Under the pieces are notes generated by a model. That model did no database searches. It was given only the letters and a program-made list of their open reading frames with translations, and was not told where the DNA came from. A program made the position numbers and the translations under genes. A stretch of DNA of 64,000 nt from Chloroflexaceae bacterium (GTDB taxonomy: Bacteria; Chloroflexota; Chloroflexia; Chloroflexales; Chloroflexaceae): positions 62,001-126,000 of the forward strand of contig JANQID010000031.1 of assembly GCA_028282325.1 (NCBI GenBank), given 5' to 3'. Positions 35,707 through 44,560 of the stretch are shown piece by piece (positions within the stretch are counted from its first letter, which is position 1; every line of letters starts with the position of its first letter).

Positions 35707-36549
35707 TTAATCCGACAGAGACCGTCGAACGATCGAATTGGAACGTAGCCGCGAGGAAGACTGAGCATTGAACATTGACATATGCAAGCGCGGCGGCAGT
35801 GCCAGCAGCCAATGCTCAAGCGCGCCCAGCGTCGCCAAGACGGCTAGCAATGTCACGCCCACCGTAAATCCGTAGGGAGGCAGGCTTGCCGACCAGAACC
35901 AGAGCATAAGAGCGATCAATGTGATGCTGAGAGTCGAAGGCAGAAAAAATGGGTTGGAACGCCGCGGCGTCCAGAATGTTCCCAGGAAGCGGAGATGCCC
36001 GGGCAGCCAGTCAAGCGGAAGACTACGTACACCTAGCAGTACGTTAATCTTTGCGCTGTGCAACAACCCCCAAAGCATCACGAAAGTCAGCGGGCCAAAG
36101 ACATTGCTTGCACCGTGATGCACCACGGCGAGGATCACGATTTCGAGACCGATCGCCAGCTCGTGGTAGAAATGCGTTGCCAGCGCATAACCGAGCCGCG
36201 TCCAACCGTACGAATCCGGAGGGCATGCCGAGCGCCAGGGCCCGGCTAGCACTCCGCTGTAGAATGCCAACTCGTGCCAGGCCCAAATCAATATCGCTGC
36301 GATGAAAGCACGGTAGACGCCGTCAATGCTGAGGTCGTCGCGCACGGCCCAGAGTTGATAATGCGCGGCCAACACCATTCCTAGGAGCAGTGCCAGCGCT
36401 ATGCGGCTAGCCCATACGCCCAGTCGATTTAGCCAGAGTAATCCCAGTGTTAGACCACCCCAGAGCGCCAGTGTGACAATCAGCGGGTAGAGATATAACT
36501 GCGCCCAGGTGAGGGGGAAAACGGACATAGACAGACCGTTCCAGGCCAT
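35707..36549 (-). CDS. PuhE/DUF3623-like photosynthetic complex assembly membrane protein
   Basis: 280-aa protein with about 7-8 membrane helices. The pattern matches what I recall for PuhE (DUF3623): AWHELAFYSGVLAGPWR.ACP (about 89-110), HFYHELAI (about 126-133), LLHSAKINVLLGV (about 166-178), LP.HL.FLG.F....NPFF (about 183-205). In purple bacteria PuhE assists reaction-centre or light-harvesting assembly. Here it stands apart from any visible photosynthesis gene, between the acyl-CoA synthetase and an efflux pump. An ATG at 36528 is possible. The match is from memory and no search was made. Confidence 0.68.
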   Translation of the reverse strand: MAWNGLSMSVFPLTWAQLYLYPLIVTLALWGGLTLGLLWLNRLGVWASRIALALLLGMVLAAHYQLWAVRDDLSIDGVYRAFIAAILIWAWHELAFYSGVLAGPWRSACPPDSYGWTRLGYALATHFYHELAIGLEIVILAVVHHGASNVFGPLTFVMLWGLLHSAKINVLLGVRSLPLDWLPGHLRFLGTFWTPRRSNPFFLPSTLSITLIALMLWFWSASLPPYGFTVGVTLLAVLATLGALEHWLLALPPRLHMSMFNAQSSSRLRSNSIVRRSLSD

Positions 36550-36586
36550 GAAAGATTATGACATTCTATACAAAGATACAAGATGG

Positions 36587-36615
36587 ATGGTAACACGCAG
36601 GCGCAGGGCTGTCAA
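36587..36615 (-). promoter_or_regulatory. Candidate promoter of the PuhE-like gene
   Basis: Minus-strand TTGACA (36610-36615), 17-bp spacer, TACCAT (36587-36592). It predicts a leader of about 30 bases. Confidence 0.55.
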
Positions 36616-36629
36616 CACCATCGCAGTAT

Positions 36630-38177
36630 TTAAACGCGCCGGTGCATCAACCAGGCGGCAAGCAGAGCAAGGGCGCAGGCTGCCGCACCGATCAAAAAGG
36701 TTTCGCCGATGACTTGCGCAGCCACGTTCGCTAGGAACGATGCCGGATCGCCGCTGGCCAGCGGATCGGACGCGCCCGCCCGACGTAGCGCATCCTGGCG
36801 CTGCATTCCCCACAACGTCAACACCGAGACGCCCAGAGTCATACCTATCAGCCGTAAAATGATCACCAGCGCCGATGCGCTTCCGCGTCGTTCTGCATCG
36901 ACAGCGTTGATTACCGCTGTTGCAACCGGCGCGATCACGAGTCCCAGCCCTATGCCGCTCAATATCAATTCGGCGGTCATCAGTAGATAGCCGCTATCGG
37001 CTTGCCATCCGCTCATCAACAGGTAGCCCGCCAACGCCAACAGCAAGCCTCCAATGGTCGGCCAACGCTCGCCGAAGCGGCTGGTCAGCCACCCGCCGGG
37101 CAACGCGGCCAGCGCCATCGTCAAGGTAAGCGCTGAGAGCGTCCAGCCGGCCTCCCACGCCGCGCGGCGCAGGATGTCGGGATCGCTCGCGTTAAAGAGC
37201 GACAGGCGTGTATTGATGAACAGGGGAACGTTGACGATCGCCAGGGCCAACGCAAAACCGACCAGTGTATTCACGACGCACGCAGCGGCGGCGGCGCGGT
37301 CGCGGAACAATGTCAGATCGAGCAGAGGTGCGCGCGAACGTTGCTCGACACGCACGAACGCAGCCAGAGTCGCCAGCGCGGCAATAACCAGCGGTACAGC
37401 GTAGGGCGGCGGCCCGATGCGCTCGCCATAGAAGTCAGTCGCGCCGAGTTCTGCGCCTGCCGCCAACCCGACGTTGAGCGCGGTCAGGCTGGCACTGATG
37501 AGCAGTGCGCCGGGCCAATCGAACGGGCCGGCGGCGCGCGCCTGGGGCGTCCCGCGCAACGCTCGCCAGGTCAGCGCCAGGGCGATCAGACCGAGCGGGA
37601 CGTTGATCCAGAATAGCAGCCGCCAGTCATCGAATGCCCGCATTAATACGCCGCCATAGAGATGACCGGTCATCCAGCCCGCCGTATCCACCGCGCCGAT
37701 AACGCCCAATGCTGGCGCGCGCCGTTCCGGCGGAAAGAGATCACCAACCAGCGCCATCGAAATTGGCACCATCGCCCCCGCGCCAAATGCCTGAACCAGC
37801 CGACCAACAATGACAATGTTCAACCCGGATAGTAGCGTTCCGCCGCTGCTCGGTGCAACGGCGACAATGATCGAGCCGGCGATGAAGACGACGAGACAGA
37901 CGAGATACACCAGCCGCCGTCCGATCAGATCCGACAGGCGGCCCATAAAAGTCATACTCACGGTGTAGGCGAGCAGATAGCCGCTGACCACCCATGCGGC
38001 GCGATTCAACTCGGCGTCGATTGATACTCGTAGATCGACCATCATCTTCGGAAGCACCGCCGAGACAATCGTGAGATCGACTGCGCCGAGAAAGATCGCC
38101 AGGCAGATCAAGGCCAGCGTGACATTGGGGTTGGTGCGAGGGCCATTGGCGGGGTGAGTTTGGGCGAAGAACAGCAT
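36630..38177 (-). CDS. MFS drug transporter, DHA2/EmrB type
   Basis: 515 aa from ATG 38177. There are about 14 hydrophobic segments, the motif-A loop GRLSDLIGRRLVY after helix 2, and FLGAVDLTIVSAVLPKM in helix 1, typical of 14-TM proton antiporters that export drugs or other amphiphiles. The frame stays open to 38399, but that extension is hydrophilic, unlike family N-termini, and covers an inverted repeat element, so the shorter start is preferred. It is divergent from the ACIII operon. No adaptor or outer-membrane partner is adjacent. Confidence 0.85.
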   Translation of the reverse strand: MLFFAQTHPANGPRTNPNVTLALICLAIFLGAVDLTIVSAVLPKMMVDLRVSIDAELNRAAWVVSGYLLAYTVSMTFMGRLSDLIGRRLVYLVCLVVFIAGSIIVAVAPSSGGTLLSGLNIVIVGRLVQAFGAGAMVPISMALVGDLFPPERRAPALGVIGAVDTAGWMTGHLYGGVLMRAFDDWRLLFWINVPLGLIALALTWRALRGTPQARAAGPFDWPGALLISASLTALNVGLAAGAELGATDFYGERIGPPPYAVPLVIAALATLAAFVRVEQRSRAPLLDLTLFRDRAAAAACVVNTLVGFALALAIVNVPLFINTRLSLFNASDPDILRRAAWEAGWTLSALTLTMALAALPGGWLTSRFGERWPTIGGLLLALAGYLLMSGWQADSGYLLMTAELILSGIGLGLVIAPVATAVINAVDAERRGSASALVIILRLIGMTLGVSVLTLWGMQRQDALRRAGASDPLASGDPASFLANVAAQVIGETFLIGAAACALALLAAWLMHRRV

Positions 38178-38224
38178 AGTAAAGGTGATGTAACTTTTGC
38201 CAAGCGCATGTGCGGACTCAGCGG

Positions 38225-38355
38225 CTGTCTGAAAATACTGGGCTAGTCTCACAACCGGCGTACCAGTGAACGTCTGAGCGCAATTTCCGGCGAAGCCTTC
38301 GACAAGCGTTTTCTGGAAGACTGGCCCAGTCTGCTTTCTGCCCCTTTTCAGACAG
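38225..38355. repeat. Imperfect inverted repeat, possible MITE or IS remnant
   Basis: Ends CTGTCTGAAAA (38225-38235) and TTTTCAGACAG (38345-38355) are perfect inverted copies. An inner pair ACTGGGCTAGTC / GACTGGCCCAGT matches 11 of 12. The element of about 131 bp codes for nothing clear and interrupts the region before the transporter gene. Confidence 0.5.
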
Positions 38356-38522
38356 GTTCTCAGCGCACTGCGAACGGAGTCGAAAAACGACAGTGGCATA
38401 CTAGCATAATTTCGGCGGGTTGATAAGCGGAATTGCGCCAGAAATGTCCTGGCCCATTGTGAAGCGCTGCTCGCCAGTCGGCTTCGTTTTTATTTCTTGT
38501 GCCAAAAACTACAAAGAGCCGC

Positions 38523-38550
38523 TTCACATTCTCGAAAAGTCTGCTATAAT
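38523..38550 (+). promoter_or_regulatory. Promoter of the ACIII-oxidase operon
   Basis: TTCACA (38523-38528), 16-bp spacer, TATAAT (38545-38550). The predicted leader to actB is about 200 bases and contains no supported ORF. Confidence 0.7.
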
Positions 38551-38756
38551 GACCATAACTTATAGTTCCGTAATTCACAAAGAACTCTATAGCACGTGGC
38601 ATCGCACTATATCGCAACCACAGCGTAACGTTTTCTTCTGGTTCCGTAGGTTATCACTCAATGTCTTTTCCGGTTTTTTTCGGCAGTTGTTCGGCGACCT
38701 AACTGGATTGATCCGCAATCAGGCGGCAGACGCCTGATCTAGTTCGGCTATGACTG

Positions 38757-41700
38757 ATGATGCAATCAGAAACTCCGAAATCTGACCTCGACATCGCGGC
38801 ACTTCGCGAGCAACTGCAATCGATGCGCGGGCAGCTTTACTGGCGCAGTCTTGACTCGATTGCTGATACCGATACCTTCCGTGCGTTCGTTGACCGCGAG
38901 TTCCCGCATGGCGCGTCGGAACTGAACGACCCCGTCAGTCGGCGCACTTTCCTCAAACTGATGGGCGCTTCCATAGCGCTGGCGGGATTGACCGGCTGCA
39001 TTCGCCAGCCCCAGGAGCGTATCGCGCCGTATACCCAGGCGCCGCCGGAAATGGCCCCCGGCGTGCCGTTGTTCTACGCCACTGCGCTGAATTTTGGCGG
39101 GTTTGCGTCGGGCGTGCTGGTGCGCAGCAACGATGGTCGGCCCACAAAAGTGGAAGGCAATCCAAACCATCCGGCGAGTCTGGGCGCCACCGATATCTTC
39201 GCCCAAGCTGAGATTCTGTCGCTCTACGACCCGGATCGCTCGCAAGTGGTTCTGGATAACGGGACGATCAGCACCTGGGATCTCTTCTTGCAGGCGCTCA
39301 CTCCTGTGCTTGGCGTTCAACGAACGATCAATGGCGCGGGGCTGCGCATCCTGAGCCAGACTGTTACCTCACCGACGCTGGCAAGTCAGATTCAAGCAGT
39401 GCTGGAGGCATATCCGGAAGCGAAATGGTATCAGTATGAGCCGGTCAGCCGTGACCATAGCCGCGCCGGGGCCAGACTGGCGTTCGGTGAGGTTGTGGAG
39501 ACGCGCTATGCTTTTGACAAAGCTAAGGTCATCCTCGCACTCGACGCCGATTTCCTGGCCGACGGGCCTGGTCATGTACGCTATGAGCGCGAATTTGCCG
39601 ATGGTCGCCGGGTGCGCGCCAACCGGAGGGAAATGAACCGGCTGTATGTGATCGAGCCGGCGCCGACGATTACCGGCATAACGGCCGATCATCGACTGCC
39701 GTTGCAATCCAGCCGGATCGAGGCGGCAGTGCGTTTCATCGCTCGTGAACTGGGCGTACCGGACGTGGCTGAATCTGCCGAGACGCCGCACGAGGAATGG
39801 CTGGCCGCATTGGCGCGCGATCTACGCGCTAATCCGGGTGCGAGCCTGGTTGTTGCGGGCGAAAGCCAGCCGCCAATTGTGCATGCTCTGGTGCACGCGA
39901 TCAACGCCGAGCTTGACAACATTGGGGTAACGGTCGAATACACCGACCCGGTTGAGGCAAATCCGGTTGACCAGATGGTACGCTTTGCCGATCTAATCGC
40001 CGAAATGCGCTCCGGCCAGATCGACGTGCTGGTCGTTCTCGGCGGCAATCCGGTCTATGACGCCCCCGCCAATCTCAACTTCGCCGAGGCGTTTGCGCAA
40101 GTCAAGTTGCGCATTGTGTGGGGCGCCTATGATGACGAGACCGCCGCGCGGGCCAACTGGCACATCCCGGCGGCGCATGACCTGGAGTCCTGGAGCGACC
40201 TGCGCTCCTACGACGGCACAGTCAGCATTGTGCAACCATTGATACTGCCGTTGTACGAAGGCAAATCGGCCCACGAGGTTGTCGCCGCCTTGCAGGGACG
40301 TACAACAGTTACGGGTTACGATCTGGTGTTGGAACACTGGCGCGACCGTAGTTCGACCGACGATTTCGATACGTTCTGGCGCAAGGCCTTGCACGACGGC
40401 GTCGTCCCGGACACGCGCTTCGAACCAAAGCCGGTGAAGCTGCAAACCGGCTTTGGCGCTCAGCTGCCGACAGCGCCGCCGACTGGTTTGGAAATCGTGT
40501 TCCAGACTGATCCCACGATCTGGGATGGTCGCTATACGAACAACGGCTGGCTGCAAGAACTGCCCAAGCCGATCACCAAACTTACATGGGACAATGCTGC
40601 TCTGGTTGGCCCGTCCACCGCCGAACGATTGGGACTGCGCAACGAGGATGTCGTCGAGCTACGCCTGGATGGGCGCTCGGTGCTGGCTCCGATCTGGATT
40701 ACGCCGGGCGTTGCGCCGGATACGGTCGCCGTACAGTTCGGCTACGGCCGTTCACACACGGGGCGCGTTGGTGAAGGCGCAGGATTTAATGCCTATGCAT
40801 TGCGCACCAGCACGCAACCCTGGTTTGCCGGCAATCTGGAAGTTGTATCGACAGGCAATCGCTATCAACTAGTCTCGACGCAGGATCACGGCTCGATGGA
40901 AGGGCGCGATATTGTGCGCGTCGGCGAGTTCGCGGAGTTCCGCGAAGATCCGAGCTACCTGTTCAAAGAGATCTACCTTGAAGAATACGGCGCCGAGAAA
41001 AAAGAATACGACTCGTTGATGTCCGACTTCACCTATACGGAAAACGCCTGGGGTATGACCATCGATTTGAATGTCTGCACCGGGTGTAATGCCTGCACCG
41101 TTGCATGTCAGGCCGAGAACAACATCCCGATCGTAGGCAAAAGCGAAGTTGGCGTCGGGCGCGAAATGCACTGGATCAGAATCGACCGCTATTTCGCGGG
41201 TGACAATCTCGACAATCCGGCGACTTACGTGCAGCCGATGGCCTGTGTGCACTGCGAAAAGGCGCCGTGTGAACTTGTATGCCCGGTTGCGGCGACTAAC
41301 CATGACCACGAGGGCATCAACAATATGGTCTACAACCGTTGCGTCGGGACCAAATATTGTTCGAACAACTGCCCATACAAAGTGCGTCGGTTCAATTTCT
41401 TGCAATACGTCGATACGACTACGGAAAGCTTGAAACTGATGCGCAATCCTGAAGTTACCGTGCGCAACCGCGGCGTGATGGAAAAGTGTACATACTGCAT
41501 CCAGCGAATCAGCGCTGTGCGGATCGCGTCGAAAAAGGAAGGCAACCGACCGATACGCGACGGTGAGGTGGTGACGGCGTGTCAACAGGTTTGCCCGACT
41601 CAGGCGATTGCTTTTGGTGACACGAAAAACCCGGAGAGTCAGGTCGCGAAGATCAAGACCGAGCCGCTGAACTACACGCTGCTTGATGAGCTAAACACCA

Positions 41701-41768
41701 TTCCGCGCACGAGCTACCTGGCGCGGCTGCGCAATCCAAACCCGGAGCTTGAGGGACAGGGTGAATGA
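38757..41768 (+). CDS. actB: Alternative complex III subunit ActB (molybdopterin-like plus Fe-S)
   Basis: 1003-aa fusion. After a ~60-residue leader comes a Tat-type signal (SRRTFLKLMG at 61-70, Cys81 near its end). Residues about 90-730 follow the molybdopterin-oxidoreductase fold, which in ActB is thought to lack the cofactor. A four-cluster ferredoxin domain of NrfC/PsrB type closes it, with CTGCNACTVAC, CVHCEKAPCELVCP, CVGTKYCSNNCP and CTYC...CQQVCP. In ACIII it takes electrons towards the c-haem subunits at the outer membrane face. It is the first gene of the operon; actC, which normally follows actB, is absent. Confidence 0.93.
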   Translation: MMQSETPKSDLDIAALREQLQSMRGQLYWRSLDSIADTDTFRAFVDREFPHGASELNDPVSRRTFLKLMGASIALAGLTGCIRQPQERIAPYTQAPPEMAPGVPLFYATALNFGGFASGVLVRSNDGRPTKVEGNPNHPASLGATDIFAQAEILSLYDPDRSQVVLDNGTISTWDLFLQALTPVLGVQRTINGAGLRILSQTVTSPTLASQIQAVLEAYPEAKWYQYEPVSRDHSRAGARLAFGEVVETRYAFDKAKVILALDADFLADGPGHVRYEREFADGRRVRANRREMNRLYVIEPAPTITGITADHRLPLQSSRIEAAVRFIARELGVPDVAESAETPHEEWLAALARDLRANPGASLVVAGESQPPIVHALVHAINAELDNIGVTVEYTDPVEANPVDQMVRFADLIAEMRSGQIDVLVVLGGNPVYDAPANLNFAEAFAQVKLRIVWGAYDDETAARANWHIPAAHDLESWSDLRSYDGTVSIVQPLILPLYEGKSAHEVVAALQGRTTVTGYDLVLEHWRDRSSTDDFDTFWRKALHDGVVPDTRFEPKPVKLQTGFGAQLPTAPPTGLEIVFQTDPTIWDGRYTNNGWLQELPKPITKLTWDNAALVGPSTAERLGLRNEDVVELRLDGRSVLAPIWITPGVAPDTVAVQFGYGRSHTGRVGEGAGFNAYALRTSTQPWFAGNLEVVSTGNRYQLVSTQDHGSMEGRDIVRVGEFAEFREDPSYLFKEIYLEEYGAEKKEYDSLMSDFTYTENAWGMTIDLNVCTGCNACTVACQAENNIPIVGKSEVGVGREMHWIRIDRYFAGDNLDNPATYVQPMACVHCEKAPCELVCPVAATNHDHEGINNMVYNRCVGTKYCSNNCPYKVRRFNFLQYVDTTTESLKLMRNPEVTVRNRGVMEKCTYCIQRISAVRIASKKEGNRPIRDGEVVTACQQVCPTQAIAFGDTKNPESQVAKIKTEPLNYTLLDELNTIPRTSYLARLRNPNPELEGQGE

Positions 41769-41769
41769 G

Positions 41770-42396
41770 ATGGCAAAGATGCAGGAACCGCGGCACCATC
41801 GATCATTCAGCATAACGCGCTTGATTCGCTACGGCTGGGTCGCGTTGAGTTTGCTCTTGGTGGCGTGCCATGTTGATATGTACGATCAGCCGCGCTATGA
41901 ACCCTACGAATACAGCGCTTTCTTCGCCGACGGGCGGTCGTCGCGTCCGCCAATCCCCAACACCGTCGCGGTTGGCCAGTTTCAGGATGATCCGCACTTT
42001 CTCACCGGCATGATCGATGATCAATTCGCTACAACGCTGCCGTTTCCGCTCACCGCCGACGTGATGGAACGTGGTCGCCAGCAATACAACGCATTTTGCA
42101 TGTCCTGCCATGGTCTGGTCGGCGACGGCGATGGTCTGATCGCCCAGCGTGGCCCGCTTGTCGTCACCAGTTTTCACAGTGAGCGTCTGCGTAATGTCGA
42201 GGTCGGCTACATATTTGATGTGATTACCAATGGCCTTGGGCGTATGTATAGCCATGCTGCGCGCATTCCGCCTGAAGATCGCTGGGCGATTACGGCCTAT
42301 GTGCGGGCGCTTCAGTTGAGCCAGGATGCCACGCTTGATGACCTGTCGCCTGAAGAACGCGAACGGCTTGTCGGCACGGAATCAGAGGAGCAATAA
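41770..42396 (+). CDS. actE: ACIII monohaem cytochrome c ActE
   Basis: 208-aa lipoprotein cytochrome. The start is ATG 41770, two bases past the actB stop, with GAGGG upstream inside actB. The signal ends in a lipobox (LLLVAC). One CMSCH haem site lies in a cytochrome c domain, and a late Met (RMYSHAARIPPEDRW) probably gives the axial ligand. In known ACIII, ActE passes electrons from the multihaem subunit to soluble carriers. The order actB-actE-actA departs from the seven-gene ACIII operons. Confidence 0.88.
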   Translation: MAKMQEPRHHRSFSITRLIRYGWVALSLLLVACHVDMYDQPRYEPYEYSAFFADGRSSRPPIPNTVAVGQFQDDPHFLTGMIDDQFATTLPFPLTADVMERGRQQYNAFCMSCHGLVGDGDGLIAQRGPLVVTSFHSERLRNVEVGYIFDVITNGLGRMYSHAARIPPEDRWAITAYVRALQLSQDATLDDLSPEERERLVGTESEEQ

Positions 42397-42438
42397 CGTA
42401 GATGTCACGCGTTCAATGCGCGGAGCGGAGTTCTTCGT

Positions 42439-43095
42439 ATGGCGCAGATATTTAAGCCGAATGCCAATGCCATTATACGGGTCAGCATTATCACCGGGAT
42501 TCTGCTGATCATCGGGATCATCCTGACTATGGTCGCGATATATCGTTCGACGTATTACACCGAGGTTGGAGTGGCAAAGGCGCAATCCGTGCCCTTCAGT
42601 CACAAACACCACGTCAGTGAGTTGAAGATCGACTGCCGTTATTGCCATGCCACGGTCGAACGTGCGGCGTTCGCCGGCATCCCAACAACCGACACGTGTA
42701 TGTCCTGCCACTCGCAAATCTGGCTCAACAGCCCATTGCTTGAGACCGTGCGCGAGAGCTATCGAACTGGCGAGCCAGTGCAATGGAGCCGCATCTATGA
42801 TTTGCCCGACTTCGTCTATTTTAACCATAGCATTCATGTCAACAAAGGCGTCGGTTGCAACGTCTGTCACGGTCAGGTCGATCAAATGCAGCTTGTCTCG
42901 CAAGCGCAGCCGCTCTATATGGGCTGGTGTCTGGATTGCCATCGCAACCCGGAGCAGTACGTTCGCCCTCGCGAAGAAGTATTCAATATGGAATGGGCGC
43001 CGCCCGAAAATCAGTTGGAAATGGGACGCCGGCTGGTGCAAGAGTATGAGATCAAGGTGGAGAATCTGTCCGATTGCTACATCTGCCATCGCTAA
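42439..43095 (+). CDS. actA: ACIII pentahaem cytochrome c ActA
   Basis: 218 aa with one N-terminal membrane anchor (about 13-34) and five CxxCH sites at residues 66-70, 87-91, 140-144, 164-168 and 213-217. The anchor holds the haem chain on the periplasmic face, where it should connect quinol oxidation to ActE. The 42-bp gap from actE and the same strand indicate cotranscription. Spare His residues (FSHKHH near 53-58, FNHSIH near 128-133) are likely distal ligands. Confidence 0.92.
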   Translation: MAQIFKPNANAIIRVSIITGILLIIGIILTMVAIYRSTYYTEVGVAKAQSVPFSHKHHVSELKIDCRYCHATVERAAFAGIPTTDTCMSCHSQIWLNSPLLETVRESYRTGEPVQWSRIYDLPDFVYFNHSIHVNKGVGCNVCHGQVDQMQLVSQAQPLYMGWCLDCHRNPEQYVRPREEVFNMEWAPPENQLEMGRRLVQEYEIKVENLSDCYICHR

Positions 43096-43188
43096 TAGAA
43101 GCACAATATGACGATTGATCCGGCTGAAACATGATTTTCGTCGATGAGGCTGACGCTCGTCACAGCTTGTGGAAAAGCAGTACACGCT

Positions 43189-43629
43189 ATGCAAACCGTA
43201 AACGAAAACGATCAACACGAACAAAGCGCACACGACGACGAGATACATCACGAGACACAAGATGCTAAAGTCACACCGTTGATCTGGTCCGGCGTAACTC
43301 TGGTCTTGGTCAGCGTCTTTGCATTTGCGTTCATCGCAGGGATTATGATCTTTCTGGGTCGTGGTGATGCCGCCCCCAGCGCGCTGACCGGCGCACCGCC
43401 CGTTGCAGCGCCGACCCGCCTGCCGCCCGAACCATTGCTGCAGCAGGAGCCAGTGGCTGATGGCGACCGGATTATCGCCGAACAACAGGCCGTGCTGAAC
43501 AGCTACGGCTGGGTCGATCAGTTTGCCGGGAAGGTGCATATACCTATCGAACGGGCGATGGAGCTTGTCGTTGAACAAGGCGTAGAAGCTTCGCAAGCGA
43601 CCGACGCTACGCCGAGGCCGCAACCATAA
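43189..43629 (+). CDS. actG: ActG-like small membrane protein
   Basis: 146 aa from ATG 43189. A His/Asp/Glu-rich N-terminus (about 1-30) precedes one membrane helix (about 34-57), a Pro-rich stretch, and a C-terminal block NSYGWVDQFAGKVHIPIERAMELV. That block is the conserved part of small proteins next to SCO/oxidase genes and of ActG. Its place between actA and SCO1 matches my memory of the Chloroflexus respiratory cluster. ATG 43144 would add 15 poorly fitting residues. It may link ACIII to the oxidase or aid assembly. Confidence 0.7.
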   Translation: MQTVNENDQHEQSAHDDEIHHETQDAKVTPLIWSGVTLVLVSVFAFAFIAGIMIFLGRGDAAPSALTGAPPVAAPTRLPPEPLLQQEPVADGDRIIAEQQAVLNSYGWVDQFAGKVHIPIERAMELVVEQGVEASQATDATPRPQP

Positions 43630-43668
43630 GATTGCCTGACTGGCCCCGGCCAATTACGAGATTGACGT

Positions 43669-44523
43669 ATGAAGCCAATGCCGCCCATCACAATACGAAT
43701 ATGGCGCCGCCTCAGCCTGATGGCTTTGCTTGCACTGTGCGTGATCGCATTGACGCCCGCGGCGCCAATTCGAGCGCAGGATGAGCAACCCGACCCCGTA
43801 CGCGACGTTGGGTTTGACCAGTTGCTTGATCAGTCCGTTCCGTTGGATGCGCTATTCACGGATGAAGAAGGGCGAACCATTCCGCTGCGCGACTTCTTTG
43901 GCGAGAAGCCGGTCGTTCTGGCGCTTGGATACTACGAATGCCCGATGCTCTGCTCCCTTGTGCGCGAGGGTATGCTTCAGAGCTTCAGCCAGCTCGATTT
44001 CACCGTTGGCGATGAGTTTGAAGTCGTCAATGTGAGCATCGATCCGGGAGAGACGCCGATGATCGCCGCTGCGCAGAAAGCGATCTACGTCGAGCGCTAT
44101 GGACGACCCGGCGGAGGAGACGGCTGGCATTTCCTGACCGGCGACCAGGAAGCGATTGACCGGTTGGCGAGCGCGGTCGGCTTCCGCTATGTGTATGACG
44201 CTGAGATTGACCAGTACGCCCATCCCAGCGGCATCATCGTGCTGACGCCGCTGGGCAAGATCGCACGCTATTTTTATGGCATAGAGTTTGATCTGAAAGA
44301 CTTGCGCCTGGGTCTGGTAGAGGCTTCGGAAAACAAGATTGGTACGCCGGTCGATCAATTTCTGCTGTTGTGCTATCACTACGACCCGGCGACAGGAACC
44401 TATACTGGCCTTATTATGACGATCACCCGTGTGGTCGGCGCGCTTACCATTCTGATTTTAGGCGGCGCGCTGTTTATGCTGAATCGCCGTCATCGCCGGG
44501 GGATTGCGGGAACTGCTGGTTAA
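43669..44523 (+). CDS. SCO1/SenC copper chaperone
   Basis: 284 aa. A signal anchor (about 13-36) precedes a thioredoxin-fold domain with the copper-binding CPMLC (about 92-96) and the distant His in YAHPSG. A C-terminal membrane helix (about 248-268) is an addition to the usual SCO plan. SCO proteins load or reduce the CuA centre of cytochrome oxidase subunit II, the next gene (coxB, 37 bp on). Confidence 0.92.
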   Translation: MKPMPPITIRIWRRLSLMALLALCVIALTPAAPIRAQDEQPDPVRDVGFDQLLDQSVPLDALFTDEEGRTIPLRDFFGEKPVVLALGYYECPMLCSLVREGMLQSFSQLDFTVGDEFEVVNVSIDPGETPMIAAAQKAIYVERYGRPGGGDGWHFLTGDQEAIDRLASAVGFRYVYDAEIDQYAHPSGIIVLTPLGKIARYFYGIEFDLKDLRLGLVEASENKIGTPVDQFLLLCYHYDPATGTYTGLIMTITRVVGALTILILGGALFMLNRRHRRGIAGTAG

Positions 44524-44560
44524 CGAATTCCATACTTCCAGATACGTATAGGAAACGCCT

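Noticed and set aside
39993-40556. 187-codon minus-strand ORF inside actB
   Set aside because: Same reason; the actB reading is clearly the real one.
40869-41585. 238-codon minus-strand ORF inside actB
   Set aside because: Lies opposite the cysteine-rich ferredoxin domain; the open frame is a by-product of codon bias.
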